From the NCBI RefSeq assembly GCF_001426405.1, contig NZ_LMEP01000005.1, forward strand, positions 190,809 to 254,808: 64,000 nt of DNA, read 5' to 3'. Position 1 is the stretch's first letter. Every line of letters begins with the position of its first letter. The position numbers and the translations under genes are program-made. Shown one piece after another: positions 1-7,447 of the stretch. The DNA is from Streptomyces sp. Root1304. Its GTDB lineage: Bacteria > Actinomycetota > Actinomycetes > Streptomycetales > Streptomycetaceae. The notes under the pieces were generated by a model. The model ran no database searches, was not told the origin of the DNA, and saw only the letters and a list, made by a program, of their open reading frames with translations.

Positions 1-32
1 GGGGCAGACGGGAGTGTGACGACAGGCCCTAG
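1..32. mobile_element. possible insertion-sequence end in the DUF1365 gene
   Basis: The first 32 bases end in CCCTAG, and the conserved DUF1365 reading stops exactly there. CTAG is very rare in this GC-rich DNA and is a common target or flank of IS5-like elements. The block GACGACAGGCCCTAG resembles terminal repeats I recall from Streptomyces IS5-family elements. This is inference, because no transposase is visible in the window. Confidence 0.3.
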
Positions 33-206
33 GGGACGCAGCGGCCGGGGCAACACAGGGAGCCGGTCGAGGTCCACGTACCACAGGTAGGTGCGGTGCC
101 GCAGTGCGTGCCGCAGGGGCGCGCGGCGGACGTGTGTGATCGCGCAGTCGTACAGCGCCGGTTTCCCGGCCGCCGTGAGCGCGGCAGCGGAATCGGTCCC
201 GGTCAC
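1..206 (-). CDS. DUF1365 family protein, N-terminal part only
   Basis: A GTG start overlaps the stop of the upstream flavoprotein gene (GTGA), so the two are translationally coupled. The first 55 or so residues match the opening of DUF1365 proteins: LYDCAITHVRRAPLRHALR followed by TYLWYVDLDRLP and PRPLRPL. DUF1365 proteins are about 250 residues long and have no assigned activity. They sit next to FAD amine-oxidase-like genes in many actinobacteria, including the mycobacterial sigK operon. After RPLRPL I expect a continuation such as ARFDARDH, but the reading becomes GPVVTLPSAP. The gene therefore seems to lose its conserved frame or sequence within the last 30 bases of the window, possibly at an insertion point. 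The rest lies outside the window. Confidence 0.75.
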   Translation of the reverse strand, partial: MTGTDSAAALTAAGKPALYDCAITHVRRAPLRHALRHRTYLWYVDLDRLPVLPRPLRPLGPVVTLPSA

Positions 207-1465
207 GAGCTCACCCCCAGGGAGCGGGCAGCCTGGACGCCGGAGCGGCAGCCGTCCTCGTGGAAGCCCCAGCCGTGCCAGGCCCCGGCGTACGCGGTCG
301 TGGCCGTGTTGAGTCGGGGCAGTTCCCGCTGGGCTGCGACCGAGGTGGGGGTGTACACCGGGTGTCCGTACACCATCCGCTCCACCACCCGGTCGGCGGC
401 GATGCCGTCCTCGCCGCCGAGAGTGACGACGTAGTCGGCGCCGGCGGGCAGCTGCTGGAGCCGCCGTATGTCGTAGCTGACGCGGACGGGCTCGGCCGTG
501 GAGTCGCAGCTGGTCATGCGGTAGTTCCAGCAGGCGCGGGCGCGCGGCGAGCGGGGCAGGACGGTGGTGTCGGTGTGCAGGACGGTGGGGTTGCGGGAGT
601 AGGTGAACGCGCCCAGGAGCCGCTTCTCGTCCGTGGTGGGGTCCGCGAGCATCCGCAGTGCCTGGTCGGGGTGGGTGGCGATCACCACGGCGTCGTGGGC
701 GTCGGTGGTCGCGTCGGCGGTGGTGATCAGCACGCCCCGGCTGGTGCGCCGGACGGCGTTGACGGGGCTGGAGGTCCGGACCCGCTGGATGTGTTTGGCG
801 GCGGCCTCGACGTAGGCGGCGGAGCCGCCGGTGACGGTCTTCCACTGTGGGGAGCCGGTGACGGACAGCAGGCCGTGGTGGTCGAGGAAGGCGAAGAGGT
901 AGGCGGCGGGGTAGGACAGGGCGGTGCGTGCCGGGCAGGACCAGACCGCGGAGACCAGGGGGAGGGCGAAGTGGCTGACGAAGTAGGCGGAGTACCCGCC
1001 CACGCGCAGGAAGTCCCCGAGCGTGACGCCCGAACGCGGTGTGCGGGCCAGCAGGCGGCGGGCGCCGCGGTGGAAAGCCGGAACCTCCGCCAGCAGACGC
1101 AGGTGGCGGCCTCGCAGGGCGGCCCGGGAGGCGAACAGAGCGGCCGGGCCGCGTGCGCCCGCGTACTCCAGGCCGCAGCCGTCGCACCGCACCGACATGC
1201 TCATCTCGGCGTCCTGCGTGCCGATCCCCAGTTCGCGGAACAGCTGCACCAGAGTGGGGTAGGTGCGTTCGTTGTGGACGATGAACCCGGAGTCCACGGC
1301 GACCTGCCGGCCTCCGGGGGCCGGCAGGTCACGGGTGTGGGCGTGGCCGCCGAGTCGTCCGTCCGCCTCGTACAGGGTGACCTCGTACGAGGACGCCAGG
1401 ACGTAGGCGGCGGTCAGTCCGGCCACCCCGGCGCCGACCACGGCCACTTTCCGGTCTCCCACCAC
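203..1465 (-). CDS. FAD/NAD-binding amine-oxidase-like flavoprotein
   Basis: This is a cytoplasmic flavoprotein of about 420 residues. Near the N-terminus it has the dinucleotide-binding fold VAVVGAGVAGLTAAYVL, followed by an ADGRLGGHAHT stretch typical of the predicted NAD/FAD-binding protein family (COG2907, amine-oxidase superfamily). The substrate is unknown. Orthologues sit beside DUF1365 and cyclopropane-synthase-like genes and may act on lipids. Here the gene is coupled by GTGA overlap to a DUF1365 gene and lies downstream of sigK-rskA, as Rv0449c lies in the Mycobacterium sigK operon. I chose the GTG at 1465 because GGGAG lies five bases upstream. A GTG at 1510 would add 15 residues but has no clear ribosome-binding site. 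A Cys-x-x-Cys (CDGCG) is visible in the first third. Confidence 0.85.
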   Translation of the reverse strand: MVGDRKVAVVGAGVAGLTAAYVLASSYEVTLYEADGRLGGHAHTRDLPAPGGRQVAVDSGFIVHNERTYPTLVQLFRELGIGTQDAEMSMSVRCDGCGLEYAGARGPAALFASRAALRGRHLRLLAEVPAFHRGARRLLARTPRSGVTLGDFLRVGGYSAYFVSHFALPLVSAVWSCPARTALSYPAAYLFAFLDHHGLLSVTGSPQWKTVTGGSAAYVEAAAKHIQRVRTSSPVNAVRRTSRGVLITTADATTDAHDAVVIATHPDQALRMLADPTTDEKRLLGAFTYSRNPTVLHTDTTVLPRSPRARACWNYRMTSCDSTAEPVRVSYDIRRLQQLPAGADYVVTLGGEDGIAADRVVERMVYGHPVYTPTSVAAQRELPRLNTATTAYAGAWHGWGFHEDGCRSGVQAARSLGVSS

Positions 1466-1592
1466 AAGCGCTCCCGCCACTCGACACCCCGCTCGGCTGC
1501 TGCGTTTCACCCGTACTTCGCAGCAGCCGGACGATCGGATTGGCGTGGTGTGTGACCGCGGGGTGGAGGGTCGGTCGAAGAGCTGTGCCGAT

Positions 1593-1909
1593 TCAGCCGG
1601 TGAGGCCGGCGAGGTGCGTGCTCGGCGTGACGGTGGGCGGGTAGGTGGCGCCTATGGCGGTGACGTGCTTCCGGTGCAGGCGGCCGTGGCCGTCGATGAC
1701 GAACACCGACCGGCGCAGACCGCTCAGGGGTGCGCTGTTCCCGCAGGACTTCGCCACCGTACGGCCTTGGTCGGACAGACGAGGACGAGGGGCTTGCCGC
1801 GCTGCTCGCACAGGGTGGAGTCGCGGCGATGGACGGTTCCGCCGTCCAGATGTCCGCCGGCCGGGTAGAAGTCGCCGACGACGTCCCCGATCTCCGGGGT
1901 GCTTGCCAT
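1593..1909 (-). pseudogene. peroxiredoxin (AhpC/TSA), internally deleted remnant
   Basis: Two reading frames together spell the two ends of a bacterioferritin-comigratory-type peroxiredoxin. The start at 1909 gives MASTPEIGDVVGDF and then RGKPLVLVCPTKA. The end, in another frame, gives LRRSVFVIDGHGRLHRKH and ATYPPTV. An intact gene of this kind has about 155 codons, but only about 105 codons of space remain. The middle is missing, including the usual Y-P-x-x-x-T-P-x-C peroxidatic-cysteine segment. The result is an internal deletion plus a frameshift, and the gene cannot make an active peroxidase. It lies between rskA and the flavoprotein gene on the same strand and was probably part of the sigK operon. 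Confidence 0.75.
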
Positions 1910-1946
1910 GAAGTACCTCGATCGCTGATGGATGCGGAGCGCCCGG

Positions 1947-2696
1947 TCAGGTGGGAAGGGCCATCAGCAGCAGGGGGTCGGTGGTGGGCTGGGGGGATCC
2001 TCCGTCGGGTTCGAGGGTGAGGCCGACGGCGCCCGCATCGGCGGGGTCGCCGGTGAGGATCACGCTGCCGTCGTGGTTGATCAGTCCGGCCGGGCGCATG
2101 GTGCCGTCGTGGTCGAGCCACAGCTGGTAGGTCTTGCCCGCGCCGGGTGCGGGCAGGTTGGCGGCGGTGAAGACGGCCTTGTTCTGCTGGTCGGACGCGA
2201 CGACGGTGGTCAGGGCTCCGTTGGCGGACTTGCCGTGGACGGTGCGGGCGTCGGGGGCTGCCAGGACGGCGCTGACCGCGTCGAGCTGCTGCTGGGCCTG
2301 GCGTGCCCGCTGTTCGAGGTCCTGTCCGTTCTGTGTCTGCCAGACCGCGACGCCGCCCAGTGCGGCGGCTGCCACGCTGGCGGCCAGGGCCAGGGGTACG
2401 GCCCGGCGGCGCAGGATGCCGCCGAGGGCGGGCGCCGCACTGGCGGCGGGGACGCGTGGGGGCAGCTGACGTACGCCGTCGATGGCGGCCATGACCTGTG
2501 CCTTGGCGGCCGGAGGCGGCGGCTGGGCGACCGCTGCCGCCAGGCGCGCCGTGGTCGCCTGGAACTCGGCGGCTTCCTGGCGGCATGCCTCGCACGTCTG
2601 GAGGTGGGCGTCGAAGTCCTTGCGTTCGGCGTCGTCGAGTGCGCCCAGGGCGTAGGCGGCGACGAGGGTGTGGACGTCGGTGGCGTGGTGGTTCAT
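1947..2696 (-). CDS. rskA: anti-sigma-K factor RskA
   Basis: A 249-residue single-pass membrane anti-sigma factor. The cytoplasmic N-terminal domain carries the zinc-associated anti-sigma signature His31-x3-Cys35-x2-Cys38 (HLQTCEAC). A membrane segment follows at about residues 100-120 (PLALAASVAAAALGGVAVW). The extracytoplasmic RskA domain then extends to the end, with the family motif KTYQLWL and repeated D-G-x stretches. It overlaps sigK by four bases (ATGA), so the two proteins are made together, which is usual for a sigma factor and the membrane protein that holds it inactive. Release of the sigma factor probably needs regulated intramembrane proteolysis, as known for the mycobacterial protein. 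That last point is family knowledge, not read from this sequence. Confidence 0.93.
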   Translation of the reverse strand: MNHHATDVHTLVAAYALGALDDAERKDFDAHLQTCEACRQEAAEFQATTARLAAAVAQPPPPAAKAQVMAAIDGVRQLPPRVPAASAAPALGGILRRRAVPLALAASVAAAALGGVAVWQTQNGQDLEQRARQAQQQLDAVSAVLAAPDARTVHGKSANGALTTVVASDQQNKAVFTAANLPAPGAGKTYQLWLDHDGTMRPAGLINHDGSVILTGDPADAGAVGLTLEPDGGSPQPTTDPLLLMALPT

Positions 2697-3358
2697 GTGG
2701 TCACCCCCATGCAGTCGCGGAGCCGGATGAGCCCGTCGCGCATGCGTGTCTTGATGGTGGGAAGAGGCGTGCGCAGGGCTTCGGCGACCTCACGGTAGGT
2801 CAGGCCCTGGTAGTAGGCCAGGGTCACGGCCTGGTGCTGGAGTTCGGTCAGGCCGCGCAGACAGCGCCGTACCTGTTCGGTCTCCAGCCGGCTCTCGACC
2901 TGTTCGGCGACCTCGTCGAAGGCGGTGGTGTGCTCGCGGGCGGCCTGGGCGTGCTCGCGGTCGGTGGCGGCCTGGGCGGAGCGGACCCGGTCCACGGCCC
3001 GACGGTGGGCGATCGTCGCCGCCCACGCCGTCACCGCGCCGGCCTCGGGCCGGTAGCGCGCCGCCTGCCGCCACAGGTCGATCATGACCTCCTGGGTGAC
3101 CTCCTCCGACTGCGCCCGGTCGCGCACCACTTTGACCACGATGCCGAAGACCAGAGGTGCCAGGGCGTCGTAGAGGGCGGAGAAGGCCTGCTTGTCGCCG
3201 CGCGCCACCTCGCCCATGAGCTCGGTGAGGTCGCTGGGGGCAGGGCAGCCGTTGCGGCCGGCGCCAAAGGGAAGCGGCTGTTTCACCTGCGCCGCTCCGG
3301 CCGGGGACAGAAGGCGAAGGGGCGGCCTGGGCCGGCCGTCGGGGGGCGGGGCGTCCAT
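2693..3358 (-). CDS. sigK: ECF RNA polymerase sigma factor SigK
   Basis: An ECF sigma factor of 221 residues. Sigma region 2 covers roughly residues 40-110 (FSALYDALAPLVFGIV, then EEVTQEVMIDLWRQ with the core-binding helix, and AWAATIAHRRAVDRVR). Sigma region 4 lies at the C-terminus (LTELQHQAVTLAYYQGLTY, then REVAEALRTPLPTIKTRM). Length and motifs fit the SigK group, and the gene is followed directly by rskA. I chose the ATG at 3358 because AAAGGA lies ten bases upstream. An in-frame ATG at 3445 would place translation before the probable promoter and lacks support. A CCATCC element upstream suggests autoregulation. Likely targets are its own operon and perhaps the nearby exported proteins. 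Confidence 0.92.
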   Translation of the reverse strand: MDAPPPDGRPRPPLRLLSPAGAAQVKQPLPFGAGRNGCPAPSDLTELMGEVARGDKQAFSALYDALAPLVFGIVVKVVRDRAQSEEVTQEVMIDLWRQAARYRPEAGAVTAWAATIAHRRAVDRVRSAQAATDREHAQAAREHTTAFDEVAEQVESRLETEQVRRCLRGLTELQHQAVTLAYYQGLTYREVAEALRTPLPTIKTRMRDGLIRLRDCMGVTT

Positions 3359-3391
3359 CGCATGCCGGTCCTTTGTCGTCGCTCGATCGTG

Positions 3392-3415
3392 CCGGACCGT
3401 CCGGGGACGGTCCGG
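3392..3415. promoter_or_regulatory. perfect inverted repeat in the sigK leader
   Basis: Two 11-base arms, CCGGACCGTCC and GGACGGTCCGG, face each other across a two-base spacer. The repeat lies 34 bases upstream of the sigK start and downstream of the predicted promoter. It could be an operator for a dimeric regulator or an mRNA hairpin that attenuates sigK expression. The sequence alone does not decide between these. Confidence 0.6.
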
Positions 3416-3443
3416 TGACCGAAGTCTGGTGGGTATCTCGTCC

Positions 3444-3473
3444 ATTCTTCGTAGCGGACGGGCGTGTGGATGG
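3444..3473 (-). promoter_or_regulatory. candidate SigK-type promoter of sigK
   Basis: On the minus strand CCATCC (3473-3468) is followed after 16 bases by CGAAGAAT (3451-3444). The mycobacterial SigK consensus that I recall is CCATCC at -35 and CCGAAT at -10. The -35 fits exactly and the -10 only loosely. Transcription would start near 3437, about 80 bases before the sigK start codon. Confidence 0.45.
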
Positions 3474-3657
3474 GTGGCGCTTCGTCACCCGCGCCATCGC
3501 TGAGTAGCCCGTTCGAGGGAAGCCGGGCGCAGCGGCCAAGCCGGAAGGCGTAGAACGGCGAAGACGGTGCGTGAGGCGAGTGGAGCGACGTTCTCCGGCT
3601 CCCCTCACCGGCCGCGCGGGTTGCGCGGCCGAGGCACCCTCGTGGGAGGTAGTTCAC

Positions 3658-3897
3658 ATGGTTCGTGTGCGACACGGTCTGGCGGTGGCCCTGGCGGCCG
3701 GTGCGGTGGTCGTCGGCGGGGCGTCGATGGCATCGGCCGATGCCGGTGCGCAGGGAGTGGCCGCCCACTCGCCGGGAGTGGGATCGGGCAACCTCGTGCA
3801 GGTTCCCGTCCACATCCCGGTCAACGCGTGCGGCAACACCGTCAGCGTGATCGGGCTGCTGAACCCGTCCTTCGGCAACACCTGCGTCAACGCCTGA
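3658..3897 (+). CDS. short chaplin (hydrophobic surface protein)
   Basis: A 79-residue secreted protein. Residues 1-27 form a signal peptide (LAVALAAGAVVVGGASMASA). A single chaplin domain of about 40 residues follows, starting with GVGSGNLVQVPVHIPVNACG and ending with NPSFGNTCVN. Cys58 and Cys76 are the two cysteines that form the disulphide in short chaplins of the ChpD-H type. Chaplins assemble into amyloid fibrils on aerial hyphae and spores and lower surface tension. I chose the ATG at 3658 because GGGAGG lies eight bases before it and the signal peptide starts there. There is no sortase signal, so it would be anchored by assembly or by long chaplins. It is divergent from sigK. Confidence 0.95.
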   Translation: MVRVRHGLAVALAAGAVVVGGASMASADAGAQGVAAHSPGVGSGNLVQVPVHIPVNACGNTVSVIGLLNPSFGNTCVNA

Positions 3898-3918
3898 CCG
3901 AGCACCGCGAGAAGAGCT

Positions 3919-3956
3919 CCGGTCCGCCGCCTACAAGACGGGGTGGCGCGGACCGG
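3919..3956 (+). terminator. hairpin after the chaplin gene
   Basis: Arms CCGGTCCGC (3919-3927) and GCGGACCGG (3948-3956) form a nine-base-pair stem about 20 bases after the chaplin stop. No U-run follows, as is usual in Streptomyces. It probably ends chaplin transcription. Confidence 0.6.
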
Positions 3957-3993
3957 TGATCCGCCCGGAGAGCAGCGCGCTCCATGCGGGTCG

Positions 3994-4027
3994 GCCGCGG
4001 GCGGCTGTCGGCACAGCCGCCCGCGGC
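3994..4027. terminator. strong bidirectional terminator hairpin
   Basis: A perfect 15-base-pair stem (3994-4008 with 4013-4027) closes on a four-base CGGC loop. It lies 20 bases past the stop of the leftward ATPase gene and faces the rightward chaplin gene, so it can end transcription from both sides. Confidence 0.75.
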
Positions 4028-4047
4028 ACCACGTCCTTCCGCCTGGG

Positions 4048-4458
4048 CTACCAGGTGAGGACCGCGATGACCTGCTTGCCCCGGATGGAGGGGCTGACGA
4101 ATAGGTCTGCCCCCAGCGCCCGCACGATCTTCAGCCCCCGGCCTCCCGGCTCCTCGCGCCGCGCGTCGCCGTGCTCCCCTGACAGGTCCGCCGTGCCGTC
4201 GCTCACGGCGATACCCGCCCGCCCCCGCTCCAGGCTCAAGGTGAGCACGTAAGGCCCGGCGGCGTGGAGCACCGCATTGCCGACCAGCTCCGAGACGATC
4301 AGTACGAAATCCTCGGCAACCTCACGGGGCCAGGCGTCCGCCTCCTGTGCCAGGAGCCGTGCCGCGGCCTGACGGGCCTGGCGGGCCGCGCGTCCGTCCG
4401 AGAGGAGCGGCAGATGCAGCGTGGCCGGACATCCGCAGGGAGCGATGGCGGTGTCCAT
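4048..4458 (-). CDS. anti-sigma-type ATP-binding protein (HATPase_c_2)
   Basis: A stand-alone GHKL ATPase of 136 residues, resembling SpoIIAB/RsbW and the many small regulatory kinases of Streptomyces. The N-box is Glu57-x3-Asn61 (SELVGNAVLHA), the next box is VSDGTADL, and the glycine-rich box is EPGGRGLKIVRALGAD. Such proteins bind ATP and hold or phosphorylate anti-anti-sigma partners, but no partner gene is adjacent. The N-terminal CGCPATLHLPL stretch, with two cysteines, is common in the short Streptomyces members. The ATG at 4458 is preceded by GAGGAA at a six-base spacing. It is transcribed alone and ends at a strong terminator. Confidence 0.88.
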   Translation of the reverse strand: MDTAIAPCGCPATLHLPLLSDGRAARQARQAAARLLAQEADAWPREVAEDFVLIVSELVGNAVLHAAGPYVLTLSLERGRAGIAVSDGTADLSGEHGDARREEPGGRGLKIVRALGADLFVSPSIRGKQVIAVLTW

Positions 4459-4838
4459 GATGATTCCTCGCAGCGGTCTTCGTGACAGGAATACCGGGTG
4501 AAGGGGAACTCCGTGGAGTTGTGGTGATGCGTGACGACTGCCGCGATGGATTGCCTGGATCCGGGAGAAGTGCCGAGCGACCGTCAGAGTGATCTCCAGC
4601 CCCGCCTTCCCGCTCCCGCTGCCGTGACCGAATCGGACGAGGACGGCGAACCCAGGCGCCGTTCTCCGCTGCCGCCGACCCCCGCACCGTCCCTCCCGGC
4701 GCGGTCGCGCAGACCGACGGCATCCCTCACGTAGGCCTCTTCCTCGCCCCCGTCCTCGGCCGCTGCATCTGGGGCCCGCCCTCCTCCCCGGCGACCGACG
4801 CCGCCCCACCACGAGCTCCGCTCCGCGCGCCAGAGACC
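4459..4838. other. divergent intergenic region, ATPase and sulfite-oxidase-like genes
   Basis: No convincing gene lies in these 380 bases. Open frames here have poor codon use and no ribosome-binding sites. A perfect dyad, AACTCC-GT-GGAGTT (4507-4520), lies 49 bases upstream of the ATPase start and may be an operator. The right part must hold the promoter of the membrane molybdoenzyme. I found no CCATCC element there. Confidence 0.5.
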
Positions 4839-6533
4839 ATGGCCGCGCCACCGCCTCCATGCCCGCCGCGTAAGGCAACACCGGAAGGAGGCTTCACTCT
4901 TTCGTGGGTCGGACCAATCCGCCGGGCGGCGGCCGTCGAATGCAGCAATGTGAGCAGCTTCCGCAGCAAACTCGTCCGCGCCGCACTCGGCGCGCCGGCC
5001 GGACTCCTGGCCGCGTTCACGGCGTTGGCCGTGGCCGAGCTGGTCGCCGGACTGGTGCGGCCGGCGGCCGGACCGGTGACCGCGGTGGGCGGGGCGGTCA
5101 TCGACCGGACGCCTGCCGCGGTGAAGGACTTCGCGATCCGCACGTTCGGGGAGAACGACAAGATCGTTCTCCAACTGGGGATTCTCGCGATCCTCGCCCT
5201 CATCGCCGTCGGCCTCGGCATCCTGGCCATGTCGCATCGGCGCGCCGGTGCGGCGGGGGTGTTGCTGTTCGGGATCGTCGGCGCCGCCGCGGCTCTCAGC
5301 CGTCCCGACTCCACCGGCGCCGGTGACCTGCTGCCCTCGGTCGCTGGAGCGGTCGCGGGAGCCGTGGCGCTGTACGTGCTGGCGACCGAAGCCGCCCCCG
5401 TTCCCGCCCCGGCCGATGCGGGCGGTCAGACAAACCCCGGCGCGCGGAGCAGGCGCGGGTTCCTCGCCGCTGCCGGTGTGACCGCCGTCGCCGCGACCTC
5501 CGCCGGCGCACTGGGCCGGTACTTCACCGGTCGGCAAGGTCGGGGAGCCGTCGCCTCCCGGGAAGGCCTGGTGCTCCCCGGACCCGCCTCTCCGGCCCCC
5601 TCCGTCCCGGCCGGTGTCCAGCTGAAGGTGCCGGGCATCACAGCCTTCACCACACCCAACGCCGACTTCTACCGCGTCGACACCGCCCTGACCGTGCCCA
5701 AGGTCGACGCCGGAACCTGGCGGCTGCGCGTCCACGGCAAGGGGGTCTCCCGCCCCCGCACCTACACCCTCGACCAGCTCCTGGCCCGCCCACTCATCGA
5801 ACGCGACATCACCCTGACCTGCGTCTCCAACGAGGTCGGCGGCCCCTACATCGGCAACGCCCGCTGGCTCGGCGTACCCCTCGCCGACCTCCTGGAGGAA
5901 GCCGGCGTCCGGCCGCCGTCGAAGGGCGGCCGGGCGGATCAGCTGGTCGCCCGCTCCGTGGACGGCATGACCCTCGGCACCCCCGTCGAGGACGTCATGG
6001 ACGGCCGGGACGCGATGCTCGCCGTCGGCATGAACGGCGAACCCCTGCCCTTCGAGCACGGCTTCCCCGTCCGCATGCTCGTCCCCGGCCTCTACGGCTA
6101 CGTCTCCGCCTGCAAGTGGATCGAGGACATCGAGCTCAGCACCTTCGACGCCTACGACCCCTACTGGGTGAAGCGGAAGTGGGCACGACGCGCGCCGATC
6201 AAGACCCAGGTGCGCATCGACACCCCCAAACCCTTCGCCCGCCCCGCCGCCGGCACCGTCACCGTCGCCGGCGTCGCATGGGCCCAGCGCCGCGGCATCA
6301 CCCGCGTCCAGATCCGCGTCGACGACGGGCCCTGGCAGGACGCCGACCTCGCCCGTCAGGCAGGCGTCGACACCTGGCGGCAGTGGTCCTACCGCTGGCA
6401 GGCCACCCCCGGCGGACACACGCTCACCGTCCGCGCCACCGACGGCACCGGCCAGGTCCAGACCGAACAGCGCACCCGCACCATCCCCGACGGGGCGAGC
6501 GGCTGGCACAGCGTCTTCGTCACCGTCCCCTAG
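4839..6533 (+). CDS. membrane-anchored molybdopterin sulfite-oxidase-like enzyme
   Basis: About 564 residues in three parts. Residues 45-185 form a membrane domain with four or five helices (for example AALGAPAGLLAAFTALAVAE and IVLQLGILAILALIAVGLGI). A twin-arginine-like RSRRGFLAAAG segment follows. The sulfite-oxidase molybdopterin fold then runs to the end, including the Mo-dimerisation domain. The likely molybdenum-ligand cysteine is in TLTCVSNEVGG. The oxidoreductase domain should face outside the membrane; its substrate is unknown, as for YedY/MsrP relatives. The start is uncertain: the ATG at 4839 lacks a ribosome-binding site, and a GTG at 4950 would start just before the first helix. 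A close paralogue lies at 32943-34553. The fasciclin lipoprotein gene follows after 88 bases and may be co-transcribed. Confidence 0.9.
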   Translation: MAAPPPPCPPRKATPEGGFTLSWVGPIRRAAAVECSNVSSFRSKLVRAALGAPAGLLAAFTALAVAELVAGLVRPAAGPVTAVGGAVIDRTPAAVKDFAIRTFGENDKIVLQLGILAILALIAVGLGILAMSHRRAGAAGVLLFGIVGAAAALSRPDSTGAGDLLPSVAGAVAGAVALYVLATEAAPVPAPADAGGQTNPGARSRRGFLAAAGVTAVAATSAGALGRYFTGRQGRGAVASREGLVLPGPASPAPSVPAGVQLKVPGITAFTTPNADFYRVDTALTVPKVDAGTWRLRVHGKGVSRPRTYTLDQLLARPLIERDITLTCVSNEVGGPYIGNARWLGVPLADLLEEAGVRPPSKGGRADQLVARSVDGMTLGTPVEDVMDGRDAMLAVGMNGEPLPFEHGFPVRMLVPGLYGYVSACKWIEDIELSTFDAYDPYWVKRKWARRAPIKTQVRIDTPKPFARPAAGTVTVAGVAWAQRRGITRVQIRVDDGPWQDADLARQAGVDTWRQWSYRWQATPGGHTLTVRATDGTGQVQTEQRTRTIPDGASGWHSVFVTVP

Positions 6534-6621
6534 ACCACCCGGACGGCCACAAGGCCCCCACCGGGCAGCACGACCAACCACCTCGACACCTCAGAGAAGA
6601 ATCCCCAAGGAGCACCTGATC

Positions 6622-7272
6622 ATGAACAGCATGAAGATCCGCCGCATCGCGATCGCCGTCGCCGCCGCCGTCGCGCTGCCCTTCTCCCTGGCCGCGTGCT
6701 CAGACTCCGGCAACGACACCAAGGCCGCCGCTCCCACCACGGCCGCCGCGGAGACGACGAGGGAGGCGGGCACCCCCTCCGAGGCGCCGGTGACCGACGA
6801 CCAGCCCTTCGGCCCGGCCTGTGCCGGGGTGCCGAAGGAGGGCGCGGGCTCCTTCGACGGCATGGCCAAGGACCCGGTCGCCACCGCCGCGTCCAACAAC
6901 CCGGCCCTGTCCACCCTCGTGACCGCGGTCAAGAAGGCCGGCCTCGTCGACACCCTCAACAACGCCGAGAACATCACCGTCTTCGCCCCGACCAACGACG
7001 CCTTCGCCAAGATCCCGAAGGCCGACCTCGACAAGGTCCTCGCCGACAAGGCCACCCTCACCAAGATCCTCACCTACCACGTCGTCGGCCAGAAGCTCAC
7101 CCCCAAGCAGCTGGAGAACGGCAGCTTCGAGACCCTCCAGAAGGGCATGATCACCACCACCGGCTCCGGCGAGTCCTACAAGGTCAACGACACCGCCAAC
7201 GTGGTCTGCGGCAACGTGAAGACCGCCAACGCCAACGTCTACATCATCGACACCGTCCTCATGCCCCAGTAG
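6622..7272 (+). CDS. fasciclin-domain lipoprotein (MPT70/MPT83-like)
   Basis: A 216-residue exported lipoprotein. The signal peptide ends in the lipobox LAAC, with Cys26 as the lipidated residue. A Thr/Ala/Glu-rich linker precedes one fasciclin (FAS1) domain at about residues 80-215, with the H1 motif ITVFAPTNDAFAKI and the H2 region TYHVVGQKLT. FAS1 domains mediate adhesion. In Mycobacterium the homologues MPB70 and MPB83 are the main SigK-controlled genes. AAGGAG lies seven bases before the ATG. The gene lies just behind the membrane molybdoenzyme and 3.3 kb from sigK, so SigK control is a reasonable hypothesis, although no matching promoter was found directly upstream. Confidence 0.93.
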   Translation: MNSMKIRRIAIAVAAAVALPFSLAACSDSGNDTKAAAPTTAAAETTREAGTPSEAPVTDDQPFGPACAGVPKEGAGSFDGMAKDPVATAASNNPALSTLVTAVKKAGLVDTLNNAENITVFAPTNDAFAKIPKADLDKVLADKATLTKILTYHVVGQKLTPKQLENGSFETLQKGMITTTGSGESYKVNDTANVVCGNVKTANANVYIIDTVLMPQ

Positions 7273-7298
7273 GGCTTCGCGCACGGTCCGCACGTCAC

Positions 7299-7341
7299 GG
7301 TGGCCCTGCACCCGTCCTCCCAGGAAGGGTGCGGGGCCACC
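7299..7341 (+). terminator. hairpin after the fasciclin gene
   Basis: Arms 7299-7313 and 7327-7341 form a 15-base-pair stem with a single G-T wobble and a 13-base loop, starting 27 bases after the fasciclin stop codon. It probably ends the molybdoenzyme-fasciclin transcript. Confidence 0.7.
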
Positions 7342-7447
7342 GGCATCACCACGGCCCAGCCAAGGCCGCGAGCCTTACGACGTTCCCACCTTCGCCGCCA
7401 CCTCCAGCTCTCACGACGCCGAGATCACAGTCGCCGACAGGAAATTC

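Noticed and set aside
4950..6621. SigK promoter before the molybdoenzyme or fasciclin gene
   Set aside because: I searched for CCATCC followed by CCGAAT-like sequence and found no convincing pair, so only the sigK promoter is listed.
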